A stretch of DNA of 64,000 nt from Flavobacterium sp. MC2016-06 (lineage in GTDB: Bacteria > Bacteroidota > Bacteroidia > Flavobacteriales > Flavobacteriaceae): assembly GCF_009711165.2 (NCBI RefSeq), contig NZ_WMID02000017.1:1-64000 (forward strand), written 5' to 3'. The position numbers and the translations under genes are program-made. This document shows, piece by piece, positions 24,010-32,894 of this stretch (position 1 is its first letter; every line of letters starts with the position of its first letter). Below the pieces are notes generated by a model. That model had not been told where the DNA came from, searched no databases, and saw nothing but the letters and a program-made list of their open reading frames with translations.

Positions 24010-26112
24010 ATGGAAGATATAGTATTTGATCAATGTTGCAAAATAAATTATTTATTAACTTCAAAAAAAGATAATGAAGCTAGAGAGGAATTAATTAAAC
24101 TCTTAGATTTTCATAATTCTGAAAAAATTGAATATAATCCACTAGTTAATCATTTAATTAGAGAAACTGGATTATTTCCATACCTACAACAAGAAACATC
24201 TAATTGGGAAGAACGATATATTTATGAAATTTTCAAAGTAAATATTGGAGAAGAAAAACCTGTAACACTGCATCGTGAACAATCATTTTTACTTAAAAAG
24301 CTCTTAGAAGGTAAAAACATTGCAGTAAGTGCACCAACAAGCTTTGGAAAAAGCTTTGTAGTAGATGCTTTTATAAAAATAAAAAAGCCAAAAAATGTAA
24401 TAATAATTGTTCCGACTATAGCATTAACAGATGAAACAAGAAGGAGGTTATACAAAAAATTTGCACATGAATATAAAATTATAACTACTACTGAAGTTGA
24501 ACCTGCGGAAAAAAATATTTTTATTTTCCCACAAGAAAGAGCAATAAATTATTTAGAGAAAGTAGAATATTTTGATATAATGATTATTGATGAGTTCTAT
24601 AAAGCAAGTAATCTTTTTGACAAAACTCGATCTCCTAGCTTGGTTAAAGCAATCATTAAGATTGGAGCAAAATCTAAACAAAAATACTTTTTAGCACCTA
24701 ATATATCAACACTAGAAGAAAATCCATTTACTGCAGATATGGAATTTATTCATTTAGATTTCAACACTGTCTTTTTGGAAAAACATGAACTCTATAAAAC
24801 GATAAATAAAAACAGTGAGCTAAAAAGTAATACTTTAATAGAAATATTAAAATTTAAAGAAACTAAATCTTTGATATATGCTGGTACATATACAAATATT
24901 GAAAATGTATCGAACATAATTTTATCAAAATTTCAAGAAAAAAATAGTGTATTATTAAATCAATTCGCAAATTGGTTGGGCAACAATTATGATTATAATT
25001 GGAGTTTAACAAATTTAATAAAGAGAGGAACTGGCATTCATAATGGAAGACTTCATCGATCATTAAGCCAAATACAAATTAAACTATTTGAAGATGAAAA
25101 TGGAATCAATAATATAATTTCTACATCTTCAATCATAGAAGGAGTGAATACATCTGCAGAAAATGTTATTATTTGGATGAACAAAAACGGCAGTTCAAAC
25201 CTTAATGATTTTACATATAGAAATATTATTGGAAGAGGTGGAAGAATGTTTAAACACTTTATTGGTAAAGTCTATATTTTAGATAAGCCACCAGTAAATA
25301 CTCAAACAACTTTAAATATAGAATTTCCTGAAGAAATTTTAGGAGATTTGGATAGCAAAAAACATGATAATCTTTTGACCAGAGAACAACTTGCTAGATT
25401 AATTCTTTATCAAGATGAAATGGGAAGCATTCTTGGTGTTGAAGTTTATAATAGATTAAAATCTGAATCATTATTTCAATCGAGTAATTCCGAATTAATT
25501 AAATCCATTTCCATCGATATGTCAGTAAATCCAGAAAGTTGGAACGGACTTAATTATCTAAATTCTAAAAATAGAAATCAATGGGACAAATCATTGTATA
25601 AAATAATTAATTTACAACCTGGAAATTGGGAGACTAAAAACAGTACTTTTGTTGAATTTATTAAAATTTTAAGGAATAATTGGTTTAAGTCTATTCCTGA
25701 GTTACTGAAAGATTTAGAACCCTGTGACATTGGTATTGATGAGTTTTTTAAGCTTGAAAAAAATGTAACATTTAAATTTGCATCACTTTTAAAAGATGTA
25801 AATATTCTACAAAAAGAGTTGCTTAAGGAAAAAAATTATGATATTTCTAAATTCATCGCTTATATTTCACATGCTTTTTTACCCTCTGTTGTTTTTCAAC
25901 TTGAAGAATATGGCCTACCAAGAATGATTTCGAAAAAAATCCACAAATCAGGAGTCATAAATTTTTATGATCAAGAACTGACAATTCATAGTGTTATAGA
26001 AAGTTTTAATTTTATTGGAATAAAAAAAATAAGAGACAAAGTTGAATTAGATGAATTTGACAATTATATATTAGAGTATTTTTTTGACGGAATAAAAATA
26101 AACCAAACATAG
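24010..26112 (+). CDS. hamB: Hachiman antiphage helicase HamB
   Basis: 700 residues, an SF2 helicase. Motifs: Q-like LHREQ (87-91), Walker A APTSFGKS (108-115), DEFY box (194-197) instead of DEAD, motif V-like STSSIIEGVNTSAENVII (371-388) and motif VI IGRGGRMFKHFIGKVYIL (407 onward). The C-terminal 250 residues are family-specific and bind HamA in studied systems. All nucleotide-binding residues appear intact, so the system looks functional. Translated together with hamA. Confidence 0.88.
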   Translation: MEDIVFDQCCKINYLLTSKKDNEAREELIKLLDFHNSEKIEYNPLVNHLIRETGLFPYLQQETSNWEERYIYEIFKVNIGEEKPVTLHREQSFLLKKLLEGKNIAVSAPTSFGKSFVVDAFIKIKKPKNVIIIVPTIALTDETRRRLYKKFAHEYKIITTTEVEPAEKNIFIFPQERAINYLEKVEYFDIMIIDEFYKASNLFDKTRSPSLVKAIIKIGAKSKQKYFLAPNISTLEENPFTADMEFIHLDFNTVFLEKHELYKTINKNSELKSNTLIEILKFKETKSLIYAGTYTNIENVSNIILSKFQEKNSVLLNQFANWLGNNYDYNWSLTNLIKRGTGIHNGRLHRSLSQIQIKLFEDENGINNIISTSSIIEGVNTSAENVIIWMNKNGSSNLNDFTYRNIIGRGGRMFKHFIGKVYILDKPPVNTQTTLNIEFPEEILGDLDSKKHDNLLTREQLARLILYQDEMGSILGVEVYNRLKSESLFQSSNSELIKSISIDMSVNPESWNGLNYLNSKNRNQWDKSLYKIINLQPGNWETKNSTFVEFIKILRNNWFKSIPELLKDLEPCDIGIDEFFKLEKNVTFKFASLLKDVNILQKELLKEKNYDISKFIAYISHAFLPSVVFQLEEYGLPRMISKKIHKSGVINFYDQELTIHSVIESFNFIGIKKIRDKVELDEFDNYILEYFFDGIKINQT

Positions 26113-26143
26113 GTTTTACTTAAACAAAAGAAATAAGTTAAAT

Positions 26144-26188
26144 TTTAAAACTAAAAAGAGCTTGTTGCAAGATCTTTTTAGTTTTAAA
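26144..26188. terminator. Strong bidirectional terminator after hamB
   Basis: Perfect 16-bp stem (26144-26159 and 26173-26188; core TTTAAAACTAAAAAGA) between hamB and the convergent SDR gene. Confidence 0.9.
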
Positions 26189-26197
26189 CAAATAAAA

Positions 26198-26941
26198 TTA
26201 CGCTAAAACCATTCCCCCATCCATAATAAAATCAGCGCCAGTAATAAATTTTGAAGCATCACTGCTCAAATGAGAAACCATTTTGGCAACATCTTCTGCC
26301 CTTCCCATTTGTTTTAGCGGTACTTTCTCAACAACAGTATTCATAATCGTTTTAATTGTTGCTGCATCATAACCAACTTTATTCATGATTTCGGTTTCTG
26401 TTGGTCCCGGACTTACGGAGTTGACTCTAATTTTTCTTGGCGCTAATTCTAATGCTGCCGTTTTCATCACAGAATTAAGCGCTATTTTACTAGCGGAATA
26501 AACGGATATGTGGGCTGTAGTCATGCTTGCTGTATTAGAAGAAAGAAATACTACAGAAGCACCGTCCTTAAGAATTGGTGTAAATTTACTCAAGGTAAAA
26601 AAAGCTCCTTTGAAATTAACATTCATAATACTGTCAAATAATTCTTCGGAAGTTTCTTCAATAGCTGCTAAACCCGTAATTCCAGCATTAATAAACAGAA
26701 TGTCCACTTTTCCGAAATCGGCTTTTACTTTTAAAGCTAAGTTTTCGATGTCCGAAACTTTCGATTGATCGGCAACAATTGCTGAAACACCAAGTTCTAA
26801 AGCTGCTTTTTCTATTGCTTCTTTTCTTCTTCCTGTAATGATTACTGTAGCGCCTTGCTCCTTTAATTGTTTTGCTGTTGCATAACCTATACCGCTGTTA
26901 CCGCCTGTGATTACGGCAACTTTATTTTTTAAATTTTCCAT
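26198..26941 (-). CDS. SDR-family oxidoreductase
   Basis: 247 residues, classical short-chain dehydrogenase: TGGNSGIG cofactor motif, NAG (about 87), the catalytic Ser in FLSSNTASM, and YSASK with catalytic Tyr and Lys; the end reads FITGADFIMDGG. The Arg residues after the second strand (TGRRKE) suggest NADPH preference. Divergent from an HxlR regulator gene, whose operator-like repeats lie in the shared gap, so it is probably induced by electrophiles. Confidence 0.87.
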   Translation of the reverse strand: MENLKNKVAVITGGNSGIGYATAKQLKEQGATVIITGRRKEAIEKAALELGVSAIVADQSKVSDIENLALKVKADFGKVDILFINAGITGLAAIEETSEELFDSIMNVNFKGAFFTLSKFTPILKDGASVVFLSSNTASMTTAHISVYSASKIALNSVMKTAALELAPRKIRVNSVSPGPTETEIMNKVGYDAATIKTIMNTVVEKVPLKQMGRAEDVAKMVSHLSSDASKFITGADFIMDGGMVLA

Positions 26942-26962
26942 TTTGTAATTATTATTAAATTA

Positions 26963-27022
26963 TTTGGCAAATTTAAAACCAAATTGGTATAACTTTGTAA
27001 CCAGTATCACGGAGTATACCAA
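26963..27022 (+). promoter_or_regulatory. hxlR promoter with candidate HxlR operator
   Basis: TTTG (26963-26966), 23 nt, then TAACTTTG (26990-26997) form a -33/-7 pair. An inverted repeat TTGGTATAACT (26984-26994) / AGTATACCAA (27013-27022) and a direct repeat of AGTAT half-sites at 27003 and 27013 overlap it. Confidence 0.62.
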
Positions 27023-27038
27023 AGTAATATCTAACACA

Positions 27039-27374
27039 ATGGAAAGAAATCAAAAGGAAGAAGTACAAGCACTGCAAGATACCTTACATGTTTTGGGCGG
27101 AAAATGGAAACTGCCAATAATCAATTCTATTTGTAATGGTAATCATCGCTTTAGGGAAATTGAGCGCAGTATTCCGGGCATAACAACACGCATGCTTTCG
27201 AGAGAACTCAAAGACATGGAAATGAATATGCTCGTTAAAAGAACGGAAGATCGAGATGCAGACATTCAAGTAAAATATGAATCTACGCCTTATTGTAAAT
27301 CATTTGGGCCTGTTATTGAAGAAATGATTAAATGGGGAAAACTGCACAGACAGGAGATTATCAAGAAAGTTTAA
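27039..27374 (+). CDS. HxlR family winged-helix regulator
   Basis: 111 residues from the ATG at 27039 (MERNQKEEVQALQDTLHVLG). Signature: GGKWKLPIINSICNGNHRFR, then REIERSIPGITTRMLSRELK. Cysteines lie in the SICNG turn and in the C-terminal TPYCKS. The longer frame from TTG 26964 is rejected because it starts within the -33 promoter element. It probably represses the divergent SDR gene and itself. Confidence 0.87.
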   Translation: MERNQKEEVQALQDTLHVLGGKWKLPIINSICNGNHRFREIERSIPGITTRMLSRELKDMEMNMLVKRTEDRDADIQVKYESTPYCKSFGPVIEEMIKWGKLHRQEIIKKV

Positions 27375-27420
27375 TTTTTTGCACATATAATTCTAACCGA
27401 AAAGAAGGAATGTAAAAAAA

Positions 27421-27595
27421 GTTTCACGCAGATTTCGCAGATTTTAGCAGAATTAGGAATGAAAAAATTTCACGCAGATTTTAGCGGAATAGGAATAAAA
27501 AAAGGCTCACGCAGATTTCGCAGATTTTAGCAGAATTAAGAATAAAAAAATCTGCCTAATCTGTCTAAATCTGCTGAATCTGCGTGAAAAAAAAT
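27421..27595. repeat. Degenerate repeat cluster between hxlR and the antiporter gene
   Basis: Three direct partial copies of a TTCACGCAGATTTCGCAG/TTTTAGCAG unit (from about 27423, 27469 and 27508) are followed by an inverted arm CTGCTGAATCTGCGTGAA near 27571-27588, giving a long fold-back structure. Confidence 0.75.
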
Positions 27596-27650
27596 GATCT
27601 CAAGTTGTTTGAAATAATCTTTGCGATTAAACTCGAAAAAACAAATACAA

Positions 27651-29225
27651 TTAAATGTATCGCAGTCTTTCTTCTTCCAAATCAATATATTGCAATTGTT
27701 TGCGAATAATTTCTTCGTTTAAGGTTTCTTCTTCTTTATTTCTGTTAATAAGCCAAAGTCTTTGTTCGCTTAATATTTCAAGATAAACGACTTTACATTC
27801 TTCTGCCATTTTTGTATCGTTTACCATTAGCTTGTTGTCTTCCCATTTACGAGCCAATTGCTGTAAAGCAGGTTGCTGCTGTAATAATTGGCTATAGTTA
27901 GTATGCAGATGTTCTAATGCTTTTTCTGCCAATTCCCTGCGAATTAACAACTCTGTTTCTTCTTCTGGAACCAATTGATCTGGATCGGGCACGTGTATTT
28001 TTTCAATTAAATACGGTAATGTTATTCCCTGCAGTAATAAAGTCAGTAGAATTACGACAAATGTTATAAAGAGAATTAAATTTCGCTGCGGAAAAGGATC
28101 TCCATTCTCCAAATGAAGCGGAATCGACAAAGCTGCCGCCAACGAAACTACGCCGCGCATACCCGACCAGCCTATTAATAAAGGGACTCTATAACCGGGA
28201 TGTCTCGAATCTGCTACTTTTATAAAATTACGAGCGATAAGCGTTACAACTACTGCTCCGTAAGCCGATATAATTCGGGCAACCATCAATACAACCGTGA
28301 TTAAAACTCCATAACCAATTGCCGATGAAATACTAATACCTTCAAGTCCTTCTGTAATTTCAGGTAAATCTAAACCAATTAATAAAAATATGATCCCGTT
28401 TAAAACAAAACACAAACTTTCCCAAACGTTTAAACTTCTAATTCGCGAACGACTACTAAGGAATTGATGTCTATTATACGATAAAAACAAACCACCGCTC
28501 ACTACCGATAATACTCCCGAACTGTGCACTTCTTCTGCTACAATGTACATGATATAAGGCGCTACAAGCGTTAAAACAATATCGATATTAGAATCTGTTG
28601 GCAGATATTTATGAGCTTTCATAAAGATTAACCCAATCAATAAACCAATTCCGACACCGCCAATTAACATCCAACTGAAACTCAGCGCGGCTTTGTACCA
28701 GATAAATTGTCCAGTGGCAACTGCTATCATCGCAAAACGGAAAATGATTAAGGATGAAGCATCATTGAGCAGACTTTCGCCTTCTAAAATTGAAGAAAGC
28801 CTTTTGGGAACTTTTACAAATTTTAAAATCGCACCAGCACTCACAGCATCTGGAGGCGATACAATTCCGCCCAGCAAAAAACCTAAAGCCAATGAAAACC
28901 CCGGAATAAAATGATTTGCTGCAAAAGCAACAGACAACGCGGTAAGAAACACTACAACAAAAGCAAAACTGCCAATAATACGTCGCCAACGCCAAAGTTC
29001 TTTCCATGAAATAGACCAAGAAGCTTCGTATAATAATGGTGGAAGGAATATAATAAACAGCAATTCGGGTTCGATGTGAAGAATCGGGATTCCGGGAATA
29101 AAACTAATTCCTAATCCTGCTAATACCAATAATACTGGATATGCAACTTTAATTTTATTGGCCAGCATTATTAAAAATAAGATGACTACAATAAGACCTA
29201 AATAAAACGGAAAATTTTCAATCAT
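27651..29225 (-). CDS. Na+/H+ antiporter, CPA1 family
   Basis: 524 residues; about twelve membrane helices in the first 400 residues, then a charged cytoplasmic tail. Conserved CPA1 motifs: FLPPLLYEASW, IVSPPDAVSAGAIL and LEGESLLNDASSLIIFRFA, where the ND pair forms the ion site. Bacterial members of this branch exchange Na+ (or K+) for H+ at the inner membrane and serve pH and salt tolerance. The first 14 bases of this gene are duplicated about 300 bp upstream by a tandem duplication. Confidence 0.88.
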   Translation of the reverse strand: MIENFPFYLGLIVVILFLIMLANKIKVAYPVLLVLAGLGISFIPGIPILHIEPELLFIIFLPPLLYEASWSISWKELWRWRRIIGSFAFVVVFLTALSVAFAANHFIPGFSLALGFLLGGIVSPPDAVSAGAILKFVKVPKRLSSILEGESLLNDASSLIIFRFAMIAVATGQFIWYKAALSFSWMLIGGVGIGLLIGLIFMKAHKYLPTDSNIDIVLTLVAPYIMYIVAEEVHSSGVLSVVSGGLFLSYNRHQFLSSRSRIRSLNVWESLCFVLNGIIFLLIGLDLPEITEGLEGISISSAIGYGVLITVVLMVARIISAYGAVVVTLIARNFIKVADSRHPGYRVPLLIGWSGMRGVVSLAAALSIPLHLENGDPFPQRNLILFITFVVILLTLLLQGITLPYLIEKIHVPDPDQLVPEEETELLIRRELAEKALEHLHTNYSQLLQQQPALQQLARKWEDNKLMVNDTKMAEECKVVYLEILSEQRLWLINRNKEEETLNEEIIRKQLQYIDLEEERLRYI

Positions 29226-29787
29226 TTGGTTGGTTGGTTAATGGATAAGTAAAGATATAAAATTGAAAGACTTAGAACACTGATAAAACTGATTTGCTAT
29301 CGCAAAGACGCTGATAAAAACTGATTTTTTTATTTATAATAAAAGTAAAAATCCGCGCTAATCTGTGTCTTGGCGATAGCGAATCCGTAAAATCCGCGTC
29401 AAAAATTGTAGCCAATAAATTAAAACTTACTCACAGCATCTACAAAATACGGGGAATCATTCCATCTTATTTTTCTGTAACTGAAATTGGTTTTTTCTAA
29501 TAAACGGGAAATTTTCAATCATTTGGTTGGTTAATGGATAGGTAAAGATATAAAATTGAAAAAATTAGAACACTGATAAAACTGATTAGCTATCGCAAAG
29601 ACGCTGATAAAAACTGATTTTTTTATTTATAATAAAAGTAAAAATCCGCGCTAATCTGTGTCTTCGCGATAGCAAATCTGTAAAATCCGCGTCAAAAATT
29701 ATAGCCAATACATTAAAACTTACTCACAGCATCTACAAAATACGGCGAATCATTCCATCTTATTTTTCTGTAACTGAAATTGGTTTT
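29212..29787. repeat. Tandem duplication (about 293 bp) spanning both flanking gene ends
   Basis: 29212-29494 and 29509-29787 are near-identical with an offset of 293 bp (297 bp at the left edge because copy 1 has an extra TTGG). Each copy holds 14 bp of the antiporter 5' end, the whole intergenic region with its own inverted repeat (GATTTGCTATCGCAAAGACG type), and the last 75 bp of oxyR. Confidence 0.93.
29420..29494 (-). pseudogene. Duplicated 3' fragment of oxyR
   Basis: Encodes the C-terminal 24 residues of the OxyR protein plus stop (RKIRWNDSPYFVDAVSKF type, with one change in the copy) but has no gene body. It is the by-product of the tandem duplication at 29212-29787. Confidence 0.88.
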
Positions 29788-30681
29788 AATAGAATCTGGT
29801 AAAACGCTCCAAATGGCTTCATTCATTTTTTCTAATAATAATTTTTTAGAAAAGGTATCAGAAACTACAAAACTGATTTCGCGAACGGGTTTCGGTTCTT
29901 TAAAAGGTTTAAAAAGCTCATTTTCTTTTTCATTTAAAATAGAAAGCTGCGGAATAATCGCAAAACCTAATTCGGCACGAACAAGATTTTTCAAGGTTTC
30001 AATCGAACTTATATCATAACTAAACTGATCTTTTATTGGCCCAGGAGCTTTAAGTCCACATATATCCAATAATTGTGCATTGTAACAATATTCATTCTGA
30101 AGCAATAATAACATCGGTTTATCACCGGGCTGAATCTCATAAAAATTCTCATTTGCCATTGGATGTTCTTTATTCAGATACGCTACAAAAGGTTCTTGAA
30201 AAATAGGATGTTCGATTAGGTTTTTATTTCCCGTTGGCGTTGACATAATGGCAACATCAAGCGCACCCGTTTCTACATCGTGCATTAATTGTCCTGTATT
30301 GGCTTCTTTTATAATGAAATGAACCTTTGGCGTAATCTCTTTCATGGTTTTAATAAACAACGGAATCAAATAAGGCGATAAAGTAGAAATCACTCCGATT
30401 TTTAATTCGCCTTCGAGTGCATTCTTTTCGTTTACTACAAAATCACGGATTTCGTTTGTCTCACGCAAGATCTTTTTAGCTCTGCTTATTATTTCTTTTC
30501 CGAGATGAGTTGGCGTTAATGGAACCTTAGTTCGGTCAAAAATTTTAATTCCAATTTCTTCTTCCAAATTTTTTAACTGAATTGTTAGTCCCGGCTGCGA
30601 AACCATACAAACCTCTGCAGCTCTTGCAAAATGGCGCTCTTCATCTAGTGCGACGATATATTTTAGTTGTTGAATTGTCAT
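29713..30681 (-). CDS. oxyR: Hydrogen-peroxide-sensing LysR regulator OxyR
   Basis: 322 residues. N-terminal LysR helix-turn-helix (HFARAAEVCMVSQPGLTIQL), then a two-lobed sensor domain. Cysteines at residues 199 and 208 (EYCYNAQLLDIC, C-x8-C) match the position and spacing of the peroxide-sensing pair of E. coli OxyR, so redox sensing is well supported. Divergent from an osmC gene; a perfect palindrome overlaps its own -7 element and the osmC -33 element. The 3' end is duplicated downstream without harming the gene. Confidence 0.92.
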   Translation of the reverse strand: MTIQQLKYIVALDEERHFARAAEVCMVSQPGLTIQLKNLEEEIGIKIFDRTKVPLTPTHLGKEIISRAKKILRETNEIRDFVVNEKNALEGELKIGVISTLSPYLIPLFIKTMKEITPKVHFIIKEANTGQLMHDVETGALDVAIMSTPTGNKNLIEHPIFQEPFVAYLNKEHPMANENFYEIQPGDKPMLLLLQNEYCYNAQLLDICGLKAPGPIKDQFSYDISSIETLKNLVRAELGFAIIPQLSILNEKENELFKPFKEPKPVREISFVVSDTFSKKLLLEKMNEAIWSVLPDSIKTNFSYRKIRWNDSPYFVDAVSKF

Positions 30682-30707
30682 GATTATAAATTTATTTTAT
30701 AAAGGTA

Positions 30708-30751
30708 CAAAATTATTAATTTGATTAATAAGTATCATCGCCATAAATTTG
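30708..30751. promoter_or_regulatory. Divergent oxyR/osmC promoters with palindromic operator
   Basis: Plus strand: TTTG (30720-30723), 20 nt, TAAATTTG (30744-30751). Minus strand -7: TAATTTTG (30715-30708). The palindrome TTATTAAT-TTG-ATTAATAA (30713-30731) covers the osmC -33 and touches the oxyR -7, a layout fitting activation of osmC and autorepression of oxyR. Confidence 0.72.
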
Positions 30752-30820
30752 TCTCATCAAATCAGAACAACGATTTGAAAAACTCAAAAAATATTAAATA
30801 ATAAATAAAAAATTAAGATC

Positions 30821-31240
30821 ATGAAATTTACAAGAACAGCAAGCGCAAATTGGAAAGGTACTGGAATGGAAGGAACAGGAAGTATCAGCACACAAAGCAC
30901 AACATTAAACAATGCTCAATTATCTTTTAAAACTCGTTTTGCAGAAGGCGTTGGAACAAACCCAGAAGAATTAATTGCAGCAGCACATTCAGGATGTTTT
31001 ACCATGCAGTTGAGCTTTTTATTATCTGAAGCAGGTTTTGTACCTGAAGATTTGAATACAGTAGCAAAAGTAAAATTTGAAGACGGTTCTATTACCTTAA
31101 TCGAATTAGAATTAGAAGGAAAAGTTCCTGGAATCTCAGAAGAACAATTTCAAGAATTAGCTCAAAAAGCAAAAGCAATTTGTCCAATTTCTAAATTATT
31201 AAACACAGAAATTAATTTAGCAATCTTATTAAAAGCTTAA
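30821..31240 (+). CDS. osmC: OsmC-type peroxiredoxin
   Basis: 139 residues. Catalytic cysteines Cys59 (AAHSGCFTMQLS) and Cys121 (AKAICPISK); the start MKFTRTASANWKGTGMEGTG is the OsmC rather than Ohr form. It reduces hydroperoxides in the cytoplasm. Promoter shared with oxyR, so peroxide induction by OxyR is likely. Confidence 0.9.
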   Translation: MKFTRTASANWKGTGMEGTGSISTQSTTLNNAQLSFKTRFAEGVGTNPEELIAAAHSGCFTMQLSFLLSEAGFVPEDLNTVAKVKFEDGSITLIELELEGKVPGISEEQFQELAQKAKAICPISKLLNTEINLAILLKA

Positions 31241-31337
31241 TCAATTTCAAAAATCAATAACAATTTCAATGTCAATGAAAATTGCAATATCAATTTTCTA
31301 ATTATCAAATTATCTCAATTATCTAATTAAAATTATT

Positions 31338-32135
31338 ATGAAAACAACAATTATAAAAGAACAATTGAATAAATATTTCATGTTCGCCGTATTATTTTTC
31401 TCTTTCTTTTTTTCAAATACAATTGCAACTGCACAAACTGCCCCAACTGTAAAAAATGTAGTTTTGGTTCACGGCGCTTTCGCGGATGGTTCAGGATGGA
31501 GAGGTTTATATGATGTTTTGTCTAAAAAAGGATATCATGTAACTATCGTTCAAAACCCGCTTTCTTCTCTTGAAGATGATGTAAGAGCAACAAATTTAGC
31601 ACTTGACAAACAAGACGGACCAACTATTTTGGTTGGACATTCTTGGGGAGGAACTGTAATTACTGAGGCTGGAAATCACCCAAAAGTTGTGGCTTTGGTT
31701 TATGTAGCTGCTTTACAGCCAGATAATGGCGAAACTTCTGTACAATGGTTACAAACTGCTGCTCCAGCTCCAGAAAACGGAGTTTTAAACCCAGATGATA
31801 AAGGAATTGCTTATTACGATGAAGCTAAGTTTCACGCAGGATTTGCTGCAGATCTTCCAAAAAACCTATCTGACTTTATGTTTGCTTCTCAAGGTGCTTT
31901 TTATGCAAAAGGTTTTGTAACTCCAATTACAAAAGCGGCTTGGAGAGATAAACCTTCATACGGAATTGTGGCTACAGAAGATAAAAGTATCAACCCTGAT
32001 ATCGAACGCGCAATGTACAAACGTGCTAAATCAAAAATAACTGAAATAAAAGGAAGCCACGTAGTATTTATTTCTCAGCCAAAAGCAGTTGCTGATGTAA
32101 TTATTGCGGCATCTAAAGATGTGGCTAAAAAATAA
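31338..32135 (+). CDS. Secreted alpha/beta hydrolase (serine esterase type)
   Basis: 265 residues with a signal peptide (residues 1-33, TIATAQ). LVHGAFADGSGW gives the oxyanion segment, GHSWGG places the nucleophile Ser102, and the C-terminal KGSHVVFISQP supplies the His. The pattern fits the EstC/salicylate-esterase-like group. About 98 bp after osmC on the same strand, so it may share its transcript; substrate unknown. Confidence 0.83.
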   Translation: MKTTIIKEQLNKYFMFAVLFFSFFFSNTIATAQTAPTVKNVVLVHGAFADGSGWRGLYDVLSKKGYHVTIVQNPLSSLEDDVRATNLALDKQDGPTILVGHSWGGTVITEAGNHPKVVALVYVAALQPDNGETSVQWLQTAAPAPENGVLNPDDKGIAYYDEAKFHAGFAADLPKNLSDFMFASQGAFYAKGFVTPITKAAWRDKPSYGIVATEDKSINPDIERAMYKRAKSKITEIKGSHVVFISQPKAVADVIIAASKDVAKK

Positions 32136-32161
32136 GTAAACTTTATAAAAAGTTAATCAAA

Positions 32162-32190
32162 GATGCTGTTTCTTATGAAGCAGCATTTTT
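32162..32190 (+). terminator. Intrinsic terminator after the hydrolase gene
   Basis: GATGCTG/CAGCAT stem extended by TTTC/GAAG with one mismatch and followed by a T-run. Confidence 0.75.
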
Positions 32191-32205
32191 TGTTACTGTT
32201 TATTT

Positions 32206-32280
32206 CTCGCAAAGTCGCAAAGTTTCTCTTTATTAAGCTAGTTGGAATAAAAAAACTTTTCGATTCTGCGACTTTGCGAG
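32206..32280. repeat. Intergenic inverted repeat, CGCAAAG family
   Basis: CTCGCAAAGTCGCA (32206-32219) and its exact complement (32267-32280). Core related to the repeat at 16752-16839. Confidence 0.8.
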
Positions 32281-32310
32281 ATTAAAAAAAATCTACGAGA
32301 AGAATTTATA

Positions 32311-32877
32311 TTATGAATTCTCACACAAAATTCTAGCAGCATCTTTTGCCAATCGAATCGTCTTAATATTACGTGTTACTTTACTTCGTACAATTGCACC
32401 TTCAAAAAGCATCATAATCTGTGTTACCAAGTCATTATTAGGCAAATTAGCTTCTAATAACTGCTGAATTCCTGCTGTATAATTATCACAGCTTTCTTCA
32501 ATATCTTTTGCCTTATTGATATACTCTGTTTTGGCATTCATTACAAAACAGCCGTTATAATGACCGCCTTCTACTCTATCTGTTAAGAAATCAAAAATGC
32601 GCAATGCTTTTTCAACAGCATTTTCTTTTGGATCTGTATTGATATAACTATAAATTAATTCGCGCATATGCGTACGATAATAATCGATTGTAGCGAGAAT
32701 TAAACCCTCTTTAGAACCAAAATGTTTGTATAAAGTACGTTTAGAAATCCCCGTTCCTTCCATAACAGTATCTACGCCAGTGGCATGAAAACCATTTTTG
32801 TAAAATGTCTCGAAAGCAAACTTTACCATTTCCTCCCGTTTTAGGGACTTTGCAGAGGTTTCTAATTTATTTTCCAT
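32311..32877 (-). CDS. TetR family regulator
   Basis: 188 residues from the ATG at 32877 (MENKLETSAKSLKREEMVKF). Helix-turn-helix: VDTVMEGTGISKRTLYKHFG then SKEGLIL, followed by a C-terminal domain of the type YNGCFVMNAKTEY. The long upstream open frame would run through both operators and the promoter, so it is rejected. Divergent from an SDR gene with two adjacent palindromic operators between them; a repressor of that SDR and of itself by position. Confidence 0.88.
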   Translation of the reverse strand: MENKLETSAKSLKREEMVKFAFETFYKNGFHATGVDTVMEGTGISKRTLYKHFGSKEGLILATIDYYRTHMRELIYSYINTDPKENAVEKALRIFDFLTDRVEGGHYNGCFVMNAKTEYINKAKDIEESCDNYTAGIQQLLEANLPNNDLVTQIMMLFEGAIVRSKVTRNIKTIRLAKDAARILCENS

Positions 32878-32894
32878 TTTTTTCTCGATTTTGT

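Noticed and set aside
23084..26112. An undescribed two-gene defence system
   Set aside because: Motifs match HamA and HamB of Hachiman, so it is a known type.
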